A DNA stretch of 64,000 nucleotides from Chishuiella changwenlii (GTDB lineage: Bacteria; Bacteroidota; Bacteroidia; Flavobacteriales; Weeksellaceae), in the NCBI RefSeq assembly GCF_900142565.1, contig NZ_FRBH01000009.1:1-64000 (forward strand). Reading direction: 5' to 3'. Of this stretch, positions 23,553-32,376 are shown one piece after another; position 1 is the stretch's first letter, and each line of letters begins with the position of its first letter. Both the position numbers and the translations under genes were made by a program. Below the pieces are notes generated by a model. The model had not been told where the DNA came from, did not search any database, and was given only the letters and a program-made list of their open reading frames with translations.

Positions 23553-26435
23553 TTATTTAGTTTCTTCTAGATCGAATCCCCAATCTATTCCTTTAGAAAT
23601 AGCTGGAACTCCTTCTGTTAACCATTTCGGAGCTGGTTTATCTTTTAAATAATAATCAAAAAATTGTTGTTGACGTTGTTGAATATCGTTTTTATTCGCA
23701 CGTTTAACTAAATTATGATCATCTCCGTTATAATTTAACATCCAAGCTGGTTTACCTAAACGTCTTAAAGCCATAAACATTTCAATTCCTTGGTACCAAG
23801 GAACAGCACCATCTTCGTCGTTATGCATAATAACAACTGGTGTTTTTACATTTGGCATATTAAATAATGGAGAATTTTCTATGTACAACTCTGGCGCTTC
23901 CCAAAGTGTTTTTCCAATTCTACTTTGTGTTTGTTCGTACTGAAATTGGCGGCTCATACCTGTCCCCCAACGAATTCCACCATAAGCAGATGTCATATTT
24001 ACAACTGGCGCTCCTGTCCAAGCTGCTGCATACATATTAGTTGTTGTAATAAGATGTGCTACTTGATATCCTCCCCAACTTTGTCCTTGTATCGCTATTT
24101 TAGAACCATTAATCCAATTGTTCTTTTTTAATGCTTCTACTCCAGAATTAATATAATCTTCTGCAGATTTACCTGGATGTCCAATTGTATAAGAAATATC
24201 TGGTGTAAATACAATATAATCGTTACTTACAAAGTAAGTATGGTTTATTCTTGATGGTGTTGGAGCTGGTGCTTGATAACGATTTAAATTATCTGATAAT
24301 TTTTCATAGAAATAAACAATTACAGGGTATTTTTTATTTGGATCAAAATTCTCTGGCTTATACACTACTCCAGTTGCATCTTTACCAGAATATGTTTTCC
24401 AAGTTACTAATTCTCCTTTCCCCCAAGAATAATCTTTTTGTTGTGGATTAATAGCAGAAATTTTCTTTTCGTCTTTAAAGTTTGTAGAAACATAAACGTC
24501 TGGTGAATTTTGGAAAGATTCTTTCGTGTAAATAAATTCATCTGCATTTAATGCTTTAGTCATTTTTTGACTTCCCCATGTATCAGACATTACGATTTCT
24601 TGTGGCTTTTTAGCTTTAGAAATTATTGTTTGATATACTCCAGATTGTTTATTACCATTATTAAATGCGCTTAAATAAATTGGTGTTTCACGGTTTATCG
24701 TTTTTACATCATCATTTAATTTATTAATATCAAACGAGATTTTATTTTTTCTACCAAAACCATCTGTAACGTTTTCTGGTTTACGATTACCTGCTAAATC
24801 AAACTCCCAAATATCATATCGGTCTCTAATTAATACCGTTTCATCATTTGTCGTAAAATAAGCAATACCATATGCCCCAGCTAAAGTTGGCGAATCATTT
24901 TCTTCATCGGCAAAATTAACTTTTAATTTCTTATTTAAAACTTTCGTCTCTTTTGTTTCTATATTATAACTTGACCAAATACCTGTTTCTTCATTAAAAT
25001 AAACAACAAATTTTCCGTTTGGAGAAGTTTCTACATTTCCAGCTAAACCTTTTACTAAAAGTTCTTTCTGTCCTGTTTTTGTATTAATAATATAATAATC
25101 TCTTCTACGTGTTGAATCCCAACTAGATGAAAGTCTGTATAAATTATCTGATATACCTAAAGCATAAGTAGAATTTCCTTCATTTAAGACATCTACCATA
25201 TTAAGGTTTTCATCAGCTAATTGAACTAATTGTTGTGGTTGATCTAAATTTATTACAGCTAAATAAGAACGTTTCTTTTCACGTTCAGCATTTTTTAATT
25301 GCTGTGGTTGAATAAAATCATCCTTATAACTCCAAACATCTACTTTTGCATGATCTTCTGCAATTAAAGTAGTGTCTTTTTCTTCTAACTTAGGCGCAAT
25401 ACCTATAAATAAAGATTTTCCATCTTTACTAAATTTAGGTTGACGATTTTCTGAAACAAACCAGTCTTTCTTTAAACCAACTAATTCAGATTTCTGAATT
25501 TCTTTTTGAGCTGGAACTGATGAATAATATAAGTAATATGATTTGTTTTCTTTTTTCTCATCATCTGTAGTTCCTACAAAAGCAACTTTATTAGCTAATT
25601 CATCAAATGTAAATTGTTTAAAATCTCCAATTGTATCAACTAATTGTTTCTGAGCAAATGTTGCTGTGTTAACTAAGAAAACTCCATATTTATTCTTGTC
25701 TAAACTATCTTTCTTTTCTTGTTTAGTAGAATAAATTAATTGTTTACCATTTTCGCTAAAATCGTAATTAACGACATTTTTAAATGATTTTTTTTGACCA
25801 GATGTTAAGTTTCTTAGAACTAATTCTAATGGAACATCTTTTTTATCTTTTCCTGAAGATTTAGCAGGTTTTGCAGATTTATCTTTAGATTTTGTAGAGT
25901 CTGATTTATCTTTCTTTACTTCTTCTTTTTCTAATAAATAAGCCAATAAAGAACCTCCTTTTTGAGGAGTTTTAAATGATTTTATATTCGGTAATTTCTC
26001 AACTTTATTTGTTACAAGATTTAAAATTCCAATAGAATCCTTTGCTATTTCATTCTCTTTCTTCTTTTTAATTCGAACCAATTTTAAATCTTTGTAAAAT
26101 GGTCTAATTTTAAAAATTGCGAATTTAGAATCAGAAGTAAAAACACTTTGCTCTCCTCTATGGAAGTTTAAATTTTTATCTGTTTTTAAACCGAAAAAAT
26201 TTAACGTATTATCACCTTCTTGTGCATTAACCTGATAGGCAACCCAATTACCATTATTAGATAATTCTTTCATCCCGATAGATTGCCATTCATCAAAAAC
26301 AGTTAAATCTAACGGTTTTTTTTGAGCATCAACATTTGTCGCAAGCATTGCAATTGCAGCTGCATATACTGCTTTATTTGTCAGTAATTCTGACGCATAA
26401 TTTTTTAATCTTTTTGCAGATAACTTCGATTTCAT
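23553..26435 (-). CDS. S9 family prolyl-oligopeptidase-type peptidase
   Basis: A 960-residue exported serine peptidase. A signal peptide ends near NVDAQKK. A long beta-propeller region (about 45-660) follows, with a Lys/Asp-rich low-complexity insert near 180-200 (KKDKSDSTKSKDKSAKPAKS). The C-terminal alpha/beta hydrolase domain has Ser786 in GQSWGG, Asp875 in HNDEDGAVP and His907 in GDDHNL, a complete triad. Such proteins degrade proline-containing or dipeptidyl substrates in the periplasm. Larger than typical DPP4-type enzymes (~720) because of the extended propeller. Transcribed alone, ending at a strong terminator. Confidence 0.93.
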   Translation of the reverse strand: MKSKLSAKRLKNYASELLTNKAVYAAAIAMLATNVDAQKKPLDLTVFDEWQSIGMKELSNNGNWVAYQVNAQEGDNTLNFFGLKTDKNLNFHRGEQSVFTSDSKFAIFKIRPFYKDLKLVRIKKKKENEIAKDSIGILNLVTNKVEKLPNIKSFKTPQKGGSLLAYLLEKEEVKKDKSDSTKSKDKSAKPAKSSGKDKKDVPLELVLRNLTSGQKKSFKNVVNYDFSENGKQLIYSTKQEKKDSLDKNKYGVFLVNTATFAQKQLVDTIGDFKQFTFDELANKVAFVGTTDDEKKENKSYYLYYSSVPAQKEIQKSELVGLKKDWFVSENRQPKFSKDGKSLFIGIAPKLEEKDTTLIAEDHAKVDVWSYKDDFIQPQQLKNAEREKKRSYLAVINLDQPQQLVQLADENLNMVDVLNEGNSTYALGISDNLYRLSSSWDSTRRRDYYIINTKTGQKELLVKGLAGNVETSPNGKFVVYFNEETGIWSSYNIETKETKVLNKKLKVNFADEENDSPTLAGAYGIAYFTTNDETVLIRDRYDIWEFDLAGNRKPENVTDGFGRKNKISFDINKLNDDVKTINRETPIYLSAFNNGNKQSGVYQTIISKAKKPQEIVMSDTWGSQKMTKALNADEFIYTKESFQNSPDVYVSTNFKDEKKISAINPQQKDYSWGKGELVTWKTYSGKDATGVVYKPENFDPNKKYPVIVYFYEKLSDNLNRYQAPAPTPSRINHTYFVSNDYIVFTPDISYTIGHPGKSAEDYINSGVEALKKNNWINGSKIAIQGQSWGGYQVAHLITTTNMYAAAWTGAPVVNMTSAYGGIRWGTGMSRQFQYEQTQSRIGKTLWEAPELYIENSPLFNMPNVKTPVVIMHNDEDGAVPWYQGIEMFMALRRLGKPAWMLNYNGDDHNLVKRANKNDIQQRQQQFFDYYLKDKPAPKWLTEGVPAISKGIDWGFDLEETK

Positions 26436-26544
26436 CCAACTAAAATTTTGTGTGTTAATTTATATTGAACGTGAAAGTACTAAGGTTTTTAGAATATCTT
26501 AACATTTTAAACAAAAAAGTTGATCAAAAAATTACAATTAAATA

Positions 26545-26583
26545 AAGAAAAGGGATTGATTCATATCAACCCCTTTTCTTTAT
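26545..26583. terminator. intrinsic terminator
   Basis: AAAGAAAAGGGATTGA can pair with TCAACCCCTTTTCTTT around ATTCATA-like loop bases. It follows the DJ-1 family gene on the minus strand. Confidence 0.75.
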
Positions 26584-26628
26584 TTATATTATTTACTTAT
26601 TAAAATGCTTTATTCAATAAAGTTTTAA

Positions 26629-27153
26629 TTATTTTATTGCATCAATAATTGCTTGATTAAATTGCTCTAAATCTTCTGGAGATCTCGAAGTAATTAAATT
26701 ATGATCTATCACAACAGCTTTATCTTGGTATAATGCTCCTGCATTTTCTAAATCTACTTTAATTGCTGGGTAACATGTCATATTTTTACCTTCGACTAGT
26801 TTTGCATTAATTAGAGTCTGTGAACCATGACAGATAGCTGCAATTGGTTTCTTAGTCTTATTAAATTCTTTTATAAAATTTAATGCTTTTTCGTTTACTC
26901 TTAATTCATCGGGATTAAATAATCCTCCTGGTAATATTAATGCTTCGTAATCATCAATATTGATACTATCTTTATTGATATTAAAATCTACTTTGTATTC
27001 TTTTCCCCAATCTGTCTTTGCCCAGGCTTTTACTTTATCATCTTTAGTTGCTATAATATCAACTTGATAATTTGCTTGCTCTAAACTTTCTTTTGGAGAA
27101 CTTAATTCTACTTCTTCAAAACCTTCTCCTGTTAAAATGGCTACTTTCTTCAT
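26629..27153 (-). CDS. DJ-1/PfpI family protein (type 1 glutamine amidotransferase-like)
   Basis: A 174-residue protein of the PfpI/YhbO group. Glu13-14 in GEGFEEVEL and the nucleophile elbow AICHGSQTL with Cys108-His109 are in the right places. LILPGGLFNPDELR supplies the third conserved loop. Members act as deglycases, glyoxalases or chaperones in carbonyl stress; activity here is not determined. Its upstream region holds dispersed element copy B. Confidence 0.9.
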   Translation of the reverse strand: MKKVAILTGEGFEEVELSSPKESLEQANYQVDIIATKDDKVKAWAKTDWGKEYKVDFNINKDSINIDDYEALILPGGLFNPDELRVNEKALNFIKEFNKTKKPIAAICHGSQTLINAKLVEGKNMTCYPAIKVDLENAGALYQDKAVVIDHNLITSRSPEDLEQFNQAIIDAIK

Positions 27154-27210
27154 TGTTTTTAATTTTTAAAGTTTAATAAAATCACAAGTATGTATACAGA
27201 AACCATGCCT

Positions 27211-27511
27211 TAAAAGTTAGAAGCTAGAAAGGTAAAAATTTTCTGTCTGTTCGAGTGGTTTTTCGAAATGGAATGAAGAAAAATTGTATCGAGAACTTAG
27301 ACTAAGAAAATAAAATGTATAAAGTAAAATGTACAGAGTACAAAGTATTTTAATATTTACTACACTTTGTCATGTTGGACTCGTTTCAACATCGCATCTA
27401 TTAAAGCGTATAATACGATTCTTAAACGACATTTGGAAAAGCTCAATTTTACAATTTTTTTCATTTGATAAAACTTATAGCTTATAATCTTAAGGTCTTA
27501 AAATCTTAAAT
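27211..27511 (+). repeat. dispersed composite element, copy B with flanking heptamers
   Basis: Fills the 415-nt gap between the DJ-1 and YigZ genes. Left: AGTTAGA-AGCTAGA-AAGG. Core module 1: CTGTCTGTTCGAGTGG, TTTTTCG and ATTGTATCGAGAACTTAGAC. Core module 2: TTTGTCATGTTGGACTCGTT, TCAACATCGCATC, then CGACATTTGGAAAAGCTC. Right (27473-27511): a 7-nt-periodic run TTATAGC/TTATAATC/TTAAGGTC/TTAAAATC/TTAAA. No coding potential seen. Confidence 0.85.
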
Positions 27512-27535
27512 ATTTTTCATAAATATAAAATAAAT

Positions 27536-27543
27536 TATCTTTG
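27536..27543 (+). promoter_or_regulatory. -7 box TATCTTTG for the YigZ-family gene
   Basis: Exact TAnnTTTG match 26 nt before the start codon at 27570. Confidence 0.55.
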
Positions 27544-27569
27544 CACAACTTTATAAGTTTACACTAAAA

Positions 27570-28175
27570 ATGACAGATAGCTATCGTACGATTGAAAAAC
27601 CAATAAAAGATATTATTTTTAAAGAATTGGGGAGCAAATTTATCAATTATGCTTATCCAATAGAAAATGAAGATGATATTAAAACTTACATGGAACAATT
27701 GTATGAATTACATCCAGATGCAAATCATCATTGTTATGCCTATATTTTAGGAATTGATGGTAAAAATTACCGTGCAAATGATGATGGAGAACCAAGTGGG
27801 TCTGCAGGTTTGCCTATATATAATCAGATTCTTTCAGCAGAAATAACAAATGTTCTAATTGTATCTGTTCGTTATTTTGGAGGTACAAAATTAGGAATAC
27901 CTGGTTTAGTAAAAGCCTATAAATATGCGGCACAAGTCGTTTTAGAAGAAGCTAACATTGTAGAACGTTTTATTTCTAAGCGAATAAAAATGATATTTAA
28001 TTACGATCAACAAGGCATTGTAGAACGAAATGTAGATAGAATGGATGGTGAAATAAAAGACAAAAATTTCACAGACAAGTGTATGTTTACTATCTCTATT
28101 AGAGAAAGTAAATTAGATGAATTTATTGCAATGTTTGATGAATATTATCAAATGGAAATTAAAATAATAGACTAA
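27570..28175 (+). CDS. YigZ/IMPACT family protein
   Basis: A 201-residue protein. The IMPACT N-terminal domain signature is clear: HHCYAYILG, DDGEPSGSAGLPI and VRYFGGTKLGIPGLVKAY (roughly 50-125), followed by the DUF1949-like ferredoxin fold. Eukaryotic IMPACT binds GCN1; bacterial YigZ function is not settled, though a ribosome-related role is suspected. Its stop overlaps the start of the acyltransferase gene (TAATG), so they form an operon. Confidence 0.92.
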   Translation: MTDSYRTIEKPIKDIIFKELGSKFINYAYPIENEDDIKTYMEQLYELHPDANHHCYAYILGIDGKNYRANDDGEPSGSAGLPIYNQILSAEITNVLIVSVRYFGGTKLGIPGLVKAYKYAAQVVLEEANIVERFISKRIKMIFNYDQQGIVERNVDRMDGEIKDKNFTDKCMFTISIRESKLDEFIAMFDEYYQMEIKIID

Positions 28176-29221
28176 TGCTTAATAGTTTAACTTCTTTACG
28201 CTTTTTCTTCGCTTTTGTTGTTTTTCTAAGTCATCTTACATTTGTAAAGACAGATTTAGTTTGGTACAATTGGCTAAAAAATAATATTTTTTTCGAAGGT
28301 TATTTAGGTGTTGGCTTTTTCTTTATTTTAAGTGGTTTTGTTTTAGCACTTAACTATGAAAAAAAGATTATTGATAATCCCAACTTCGATAAAAAGAAAT
28401 TCTATATTGCAAGAATAGCTCGTATTTATCCTTTACATGTTTTAGCATTTTTCTGTATGTTACCATTTGTAATGATTAATGTATGGAAAGGATTTTTTCA
28501 TTGGTATATTTCTATTGTCAATCTATTTCTATTTCAGTCTTATATTCCAATCAAAGATTATTATTTCTCTATTAATAACGTTTCTTGGAGTATTTCTACA
28601 GAATTATTCTTTTATATCATGTTTCCTTTTTACGTTATATGGTTGCATAAATTCCCGAAACTGAAATATATTTTGTTACTAATAATTCCAATAATAATTT
28701 TTGCAGAACCATATTTTAAAACAGATTTAAAGTTAGAAAAAGGAATATTTTATATCAATCCCATCGTTAGAAGTTTCGATTTTATTTTAGGAATTATAGC
28801 GTGTCAGATTTATCAGAAAATACAAAAAATAGAATTAAATACTTCAAAAGGAACTTTAATAGAATTAGCTTCTATCCTACTCTTATCAGTGTTTTTTTAT
28901 TTTCATAATGACGTTGCAAGAGCATTTAGATATGGAATATATTACTGGATTCCTATGTTGGCAATTATTTTAATTTTTGCTCTACAAAAAGGTCTCTTTT
29001 CAAAAATATTACAAAATAAAGTACTAATTTATTTAGGAGAGATTAGTTTTTCATTTTATATGATTCACATGATTGTAATAAAATATGGAAATCAATATCT
29101 ACCAAAAATAAATGATTTTACAAAAGTTGGAATCTATTTTACAATTGCTTTATTTTTTAGTTGGTTAATTTTTGAGTATTTCGAGAAACCAATCGCAAAA
29201 TGGATAAAAACTAAATTTTAA
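28175..29221 (+). CDS. acyltransferase family 3 (OafA-like) membrane protein
   Basis: A 348-residue integral membrane acyltransferase with about ten helices. Typical opening LNSLTSLRFFFAFVVFLSHL with the conserved R-F-F and catalytic-type His19-20 region, then FFFILSGFVLALNYE and the FIARIARIYPLH-like loop (YIARIARIYPLH). It transfers acyl groups, often acetyl, from the cytoplasm to surface sugars. Target not evident, as no O-antigen cluster adjoins it. Translationally coupled to the YigZ-family gene. Confidence 0.9.
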   Translation: MLNSLTSLRFFFAFVVFLSHLTFVKTDLVWYNWLKNNIFFEGYLGVGFFFILSGFVLALNYEKKIIDNPNFDKKKFYIARIARIYPLHVLAFFCMLPFVMINVWKGFFHWYISIVNLFLFQSYIPIKDYYFSINNVSWSISTELFFYIMFPFYVIWLHKFPKLKYILLLIIPIIIFAEPYFKTDLKLEKGIFYINPIVRSFDFILGIIACQIYQKIQKIELNTSKGTLIELASILLLSVFFYFHNDVARAFRYGIYYWIPMLAIILIFALQKGLFSKILQNKVLIYLGEISFSFYMIHMIVIKYGNQYLPKINDFTKVGIYFTIALFFSWLIFEYFEKPIAKWIKTKF

Positions 29222-29243
29222 ACAAATAGCGTAAAACCCTATT

Positions 29244-30065
29244 TTATCCCTTACTTATTGATGCAGATATCTCTAACTTAATAAATCGAAAAAGAATTCT
29301 TCTTATATCCCGATTATCTTGTTTATGTTGAATACATTTTTTTAATTCATCAAGATCAGTCAAATCTTTATCACAAAAACCAAATCCTTTGTAAACACCT
29401 TTTTCTATTAAAACAATCCCTTTTTCATGATCAGTTCTTCCTTGTAATTCAAACAAAAAATCCTTTTTAGGTAATTGTATTGATTCAATAAAAACCTTTA
29501 CACGTTTATTATACTGCTTATAATCTTCTTGATTAATACAAGCACCAAAACATTCTTTTAAATTGTACTGAAAGCAAGCTGAGTTCGTTTTGTATAATCC
29601 ATTAATTTTCTGACATAGAAAATATTTTTCTGTAATAAGGAAAAGATAATTCTTAGCTTCTATAAGTGAAGTAAAAGAAAGTAATTCCTCTTTATTTGCT
29701 TCAATTTTCTTAATGGTTAAAGCCATATACCCTTCAGGAGTTTTAGTTTGGTAGATACCATAAAAAAACTTAATTTTTCGTTGTGCACGATTAAAAATGG
29801 GCAAATGATTTTTAATTAGCTCAGATTCTCTAAGTAAAGCAATTAATTCACTTCCTAAGTTTTCATATTCTACAGAATCTGTAAAATGTTGAAGTTTAAC
29901 TTCTTTTTTTTCTGTTGATTTAAAATGCTGAACTAATCTATTTCTAATATTTATGCTTTTTCCGATGTAAATAATTTCTTTTTTATCATTCAATAAATAA
30001 TATACACCACATAAATTTTTAGGAACACTTTCAATTAAAGTTTTTAATTTGTCGTTTAAAACCAT
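29244..30065 (-). CDS. GIY-YIG nuclease-domain protein
   Basis: A 273-residue protein with an N-terminal GIY-YIG domain (GVYYLLN then EIIYIGKSINIRNRL, about 18-45) and a Cys-containing C-terminal region (CFQYNLKECFGAC) like the one after the nuclease domain in Cho/UvrC-type proteins. In many Bacteroidota the same C-terminal half is fused to a DnaQ-type exonuclease; here it stands alone. Two ATGs occur at 30068 and 30065; the second lies exactly 4 nt after a -7 box and is preferred. Probable DNA repair endonuclease. Confidence 0.8.
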   Translation of the reverse strand: MVLNDKLKTLIESVPKNLCGVYYLLNDKKEIIYIGKSINIRNRLVQHFKSTEKKEVKLQHFTDSVEYENLGSELIALLRESELIKNHLPIFNRAQRKIKFFYGIYQTKTPEGYMALTIKKIEANKEELLSFTSLIEAKNYLFLITEKYFLCQKINGLYKTNSACFQYNLKECFGACINQEDYKQYNKRVKVFIESIQLPKKDFLFELQGRTDHEKGIVLIEKGVYKGFGFCDKDLTDLDELKKCIQHKQDNRDIRRILFRFIKLEISASISKG

Positions 30066-30069
30066 CATA

Positions 30070-30077
30070 CAAAGTTA
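30070..30077 (-). promoter_or_regulatory. -7 box TAACTTTG abutting a start codon
   Basis: On the minus strand TAACTTTG is followed by T-ATG-ATG. Transcription starting a few nt after the box would begin at the second ATG, giving a leaderless mRNA. Confidence 0.6.
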
Positions 30078-30124
30078 TATAATCAATTTTAAAGTTCAAT
30101 AATTTACTGATGTTGTTCATTTAA

Positions 30125-30156
30125 AATAAAAAAAGACTTGAAAAATCAAGTCTTTT
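30125..30156 (-). terminator. intrinsic terminator
   Basis: AAAAGACTTGA pairs with TCAAGTCTTTT, followed on the minus strand by a long T run; placed after the uridine phosphorylase stop. Confidence 0.85.
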
Positions 30157-30185
30157 AAGTTTTATAATCTAGAATAAGCTTAGAA

Positions 30186-31058
30186 TTATTTTGTTAATCT
30201 TTCTAAAGAATATTCAATCATTTCATCTATTGTTTTGTAAGAATCTGCACTAAACTCACCTAAAATTCTATTTGCAACAATAGCATTAATAGATAAGGCA
30301 TCGTGTCCCATCATTGCAGCTAAACCATAAATTGCAGAAGTTTCCATCTCAAAATTTGATATTTTTAAACCATCATAATCAAAAGAAGTTAAACGTTCAT
30401 TTATATCTGCTGGGTTTGGCTGTAAACGAAGAAAACGTCCTTGAGGTCCATAAAAACCACAAGCTGTTGCTGTAATTCCTTGGTGAGTTTTCTCTGACGC
30501 TAATTTATTTAAAATAGATTCTGAACCTTTTACAAGATATGGACGAGCTTTGTTTGCTGACCAATCTACGTGTTTTATAAAAGCATCTTCTATTTCTTTA
30601 TTCATTACCGCTTCGCTTCCTACATAATAATGTAATAACCCATCTAAACCAAGTCCATGAGAACCTATTACATAACTATCTACTGGAATATCTGCTTGTA
30701 ATGCTCCAGAAGTTCCGAAACGAACAAAAGATAATTTTCTAAAATCTTTTTTAATCTCTCCAGTTTCTAAATCGATATTTGCTAATGCATCTAATTCTGA
30801 AAAAACAATATCGATATTATCTGTTCCCATTCCCGTAGAAATTACTGTTAATCGCTGACCGTTTAAAGTTCCGGTATGCGTAATAATTTCTCTTTTTGAT
30901 GCTTTATGTTCGATACTGTCAAAATGGCGCGAAACTTTTTCTACTCGATTAGGATCACCTACAGTTATAATTGTATCAGCTAAATGTTCTGGTTTTATAT
31001 TACAATGGTAAATACTTCCGTCTGCATTTAAAACTAATTCTGATGCTGCTTTACTCAT
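30186..31058 (-). CDS. nucleoside phosphorylase, uridine phosphorylase-like
   Basis: A 290-residue enzyme of the PNP/UDP family, which splits a nucleoside with phosphate into base and ribose 1-phosphate. Phosphate-binding VGDPNRVEKVS near the start, ISTGMGTDNIDIV, FVRFGTSGAL, and the late FEMETSAIYGLAAMMGHDAL that binds ribose and base. Flavobacterial homologues are annotated as uridine phosphorylase; substrate preference is inferred. Monocistronic with its own terminator. Confidence 0.9.
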   Translation of the reverse strand: MSKAASELVLNADGSIYHCNIKPEHLADTIITVGDPNRVEKVSRHFDSIEHKASKREIITHTGTLNGQRLTVISTGMGTDNIDIVFSELDALANIDLETGEIKKDFRKLSFVRFGTSGALQADIPVDSYVIGSHGLGLDGLLHYYVGSEAVMNKEIEDAFIKHVDWSANKARPYLVKGSESILNKLASEKTHQGITATACGFYGPQGRFLRLQPNPADINERLTSFDYDGLKISNFEMETSAIYGLAAMMGHDALSINAIVANRILGEFSADSYKTIDEMIEYSLERLTK

Positions 31059-31123
31059 GTTTTTTTAATTAAAAATAAACACACAATATACAATCTTTCT
31101 TTGAAACGATTGTAAAGAAATTA

Positions 31124-31453
31124 TTAACCGCCTACTCGTTTTACTTTAAAGCCTTTATCTTTTAAAAAGCTCATTATTTTATCTCGGTAATCTCCTTGTA
31201 TAATGATAGATTCGTCTTTAAAGCTACCTCCTACACCTAAAAAGACCTTAATTTCTTTCGCTAATTGTTTAAAATCTTCATCCGCTCCAGTATAACCTTC
31301 AATAACGGTTGTAGGTTTTCCTTTTCGTTTCTCGTATTTACAAATTAAAGGATCATCTTGCATCCATAAATTATTATCAGGTTCAATAATTTCTTCGGGT
31401 TCTGAAACATGGTCAGGAAATAGATTCTTTAATTGATCGCTTAAATCTTTCAT
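31124..31453 (-). CDS. SUI1/YciH-type translation factor
   Basis: A 109-residue protein with a C-terminal SUI1 (eIF1-like) domain: KRKGKPTTVIEGYTG, LAKEIKVFLGVGGSFKDESI and FLKDKGFKVKRVGG. Bacterial SUI1 proteins are thought to monitor initiation, but their role is not settled. The frame opens at a TTG at 31477; the ATG at 31453 is preferred because it leaves a normal leader after the -7 box at 31479-31486. Confidence 0.9.
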   Translation of the reverse strand: MKDLSDQLKNLFPDHVSEPEEIIEPDNNLWMQDDPLICKYEKRKGKPTTVIEGYTGADEDFKQLAKEIKVFLGVGGSFKDESIIIQGDYRDKIMSFLKDKGFKVKRVGG

Positions 31454-31478
31454 TTTATTTCTAAAAATTAATTCCAAA

Positions 31479-31514
31479 CAAAGATAAGATTATCTTTATT
31501 CATTTGTAACTTTG
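31479..31514. promoter_or_regulatory. divergent -7 boxes for SUI1 and the 69-aa gene
   Basis: TATCTTTG on the minus strand (31486-31479) for SUI1 and TAACTTTG on the plus strand (31507-31514) for the small gene at 31539. Confidence 0.6.
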
Positions 31515-31538
31515 CTTCATTGATTAGTTGAATATATC

Positions 31539-31748
31539 ATGAATAAAAAAGAAATTACAAAGGAAGTTAATTATAAAGGTCATCATAAAGTTTTTACTGT
31601 TCAGATTGAGCAATTGCCTGCTTTTGATGAGAAAACAATGGATAAAGTAAAATACGAAGAGACTGAACGTGCATTGTTCCTAATTGCAGAAGGAAAGCTT
31701 GAGAACCAGAAGTTTGAATGGATTTTTGCTATTGAGCAAGATTTGTAA
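31539..31748 (+). CDS. conserved small protein (69 aa)
   Basis: A short, charged, soluble protein beginning MNKKEITKEVNYKGHHKVFT and ending EWIFAIEQDL. No recognised motif. Its own -7 box 24 nt upstream and a clean ATG support it as a real gene. It precedes the DUF1232 gene by 74 nt. Function unknown. Confidence 0.7.
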   Translation: MNKKEITKEVNYKGHHKVFTVQIEQLPAFDEKTMDKVKYEETERALFLIAEGKLENQKFEWIFAIEQDL

Positions 31749-31822
31749 AAAGACTGACAAAATTAATATTGGCATATACTTTGTAATACATAGTACATAG
31801 TTTAAAAAATTAAGTTTGCTTT

Positions 31823-32155
31823 ATGAAAAAATCAAGATTATTGAAAGTCGCAACCTTATCTGCTGCTAGCGCGCAGAAGGACAAGTCTTTCTTTGAGAAG
31901 GTAAAAGCATTTTTTGCAATGCTTAAAGATTACAGAAAAGGTATTTATACGCCAAGTAAATTAAATTTAGTTATAGGTTTATTTGCTGTTTTTTATATCA
32001 TCTCTCCTATCGATATTATTCCAGAAGCTTTTTTTGGGCCATTTGGTTTAATAGATGATTTTGGTATTCTAATGTTTGGTATGAAATATTTTAATAAAGA
32101 AGTATTTAAGTATTTATCTTGGAAAGAGAATCAGAGAGTTTATGTGATTGATTAA
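31823..32155 (+). CDS. DUF1232 (YkvA-like) membrane protein
   Basis: A 110-residue protein with the DUF1232 core YTPSKLNLVIGLFAVFYIISPIDIIPE split over one or two membrane helices, then LIDDFGILMFGMKYFN. The P-x-D-x-I/L-P motif is the hallmark of the family. No biochemical role is established. Followed by a strong terminator. Confidence 0.88.
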   Translation: MKKSRLLKVATLSAASAQKDKSFFEKVKAFFAMLKDYRKGIYTPSKLNLVIGLFAVFYIISPIDIIPEAFFGPFGLIDDFGILMFGMKYFNKEVFKYLSWKENQRVYVID

Positions 32156-32180
32156 CATTTAAAAAATTAATAATAATTAG

Positions 32181-32216
32181 AGTCTAACTTTATAATGAAG
32201 TTAGACTTTTTTTGTT
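32181..32216 (+). terminator. intrinsic terminator
   Basis: AGTCTAACTT pairs with AAGTTAGACT, followed by TTTTTTTG. Confidence 0.88.
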
Positions 32217-32376
32217 TAAAAAAGTACTCCAAAATAATTTAATTACAATTTAGTACATGAAAATTGGGGAATATAAATGGCAAGATAGTTGTAAGTCTCC
32301 AACAATACAACAACACTAATGAATGTAAAAAATCTACACTATTTATTATGAATCAATTATTCTAAAAACATTAATT

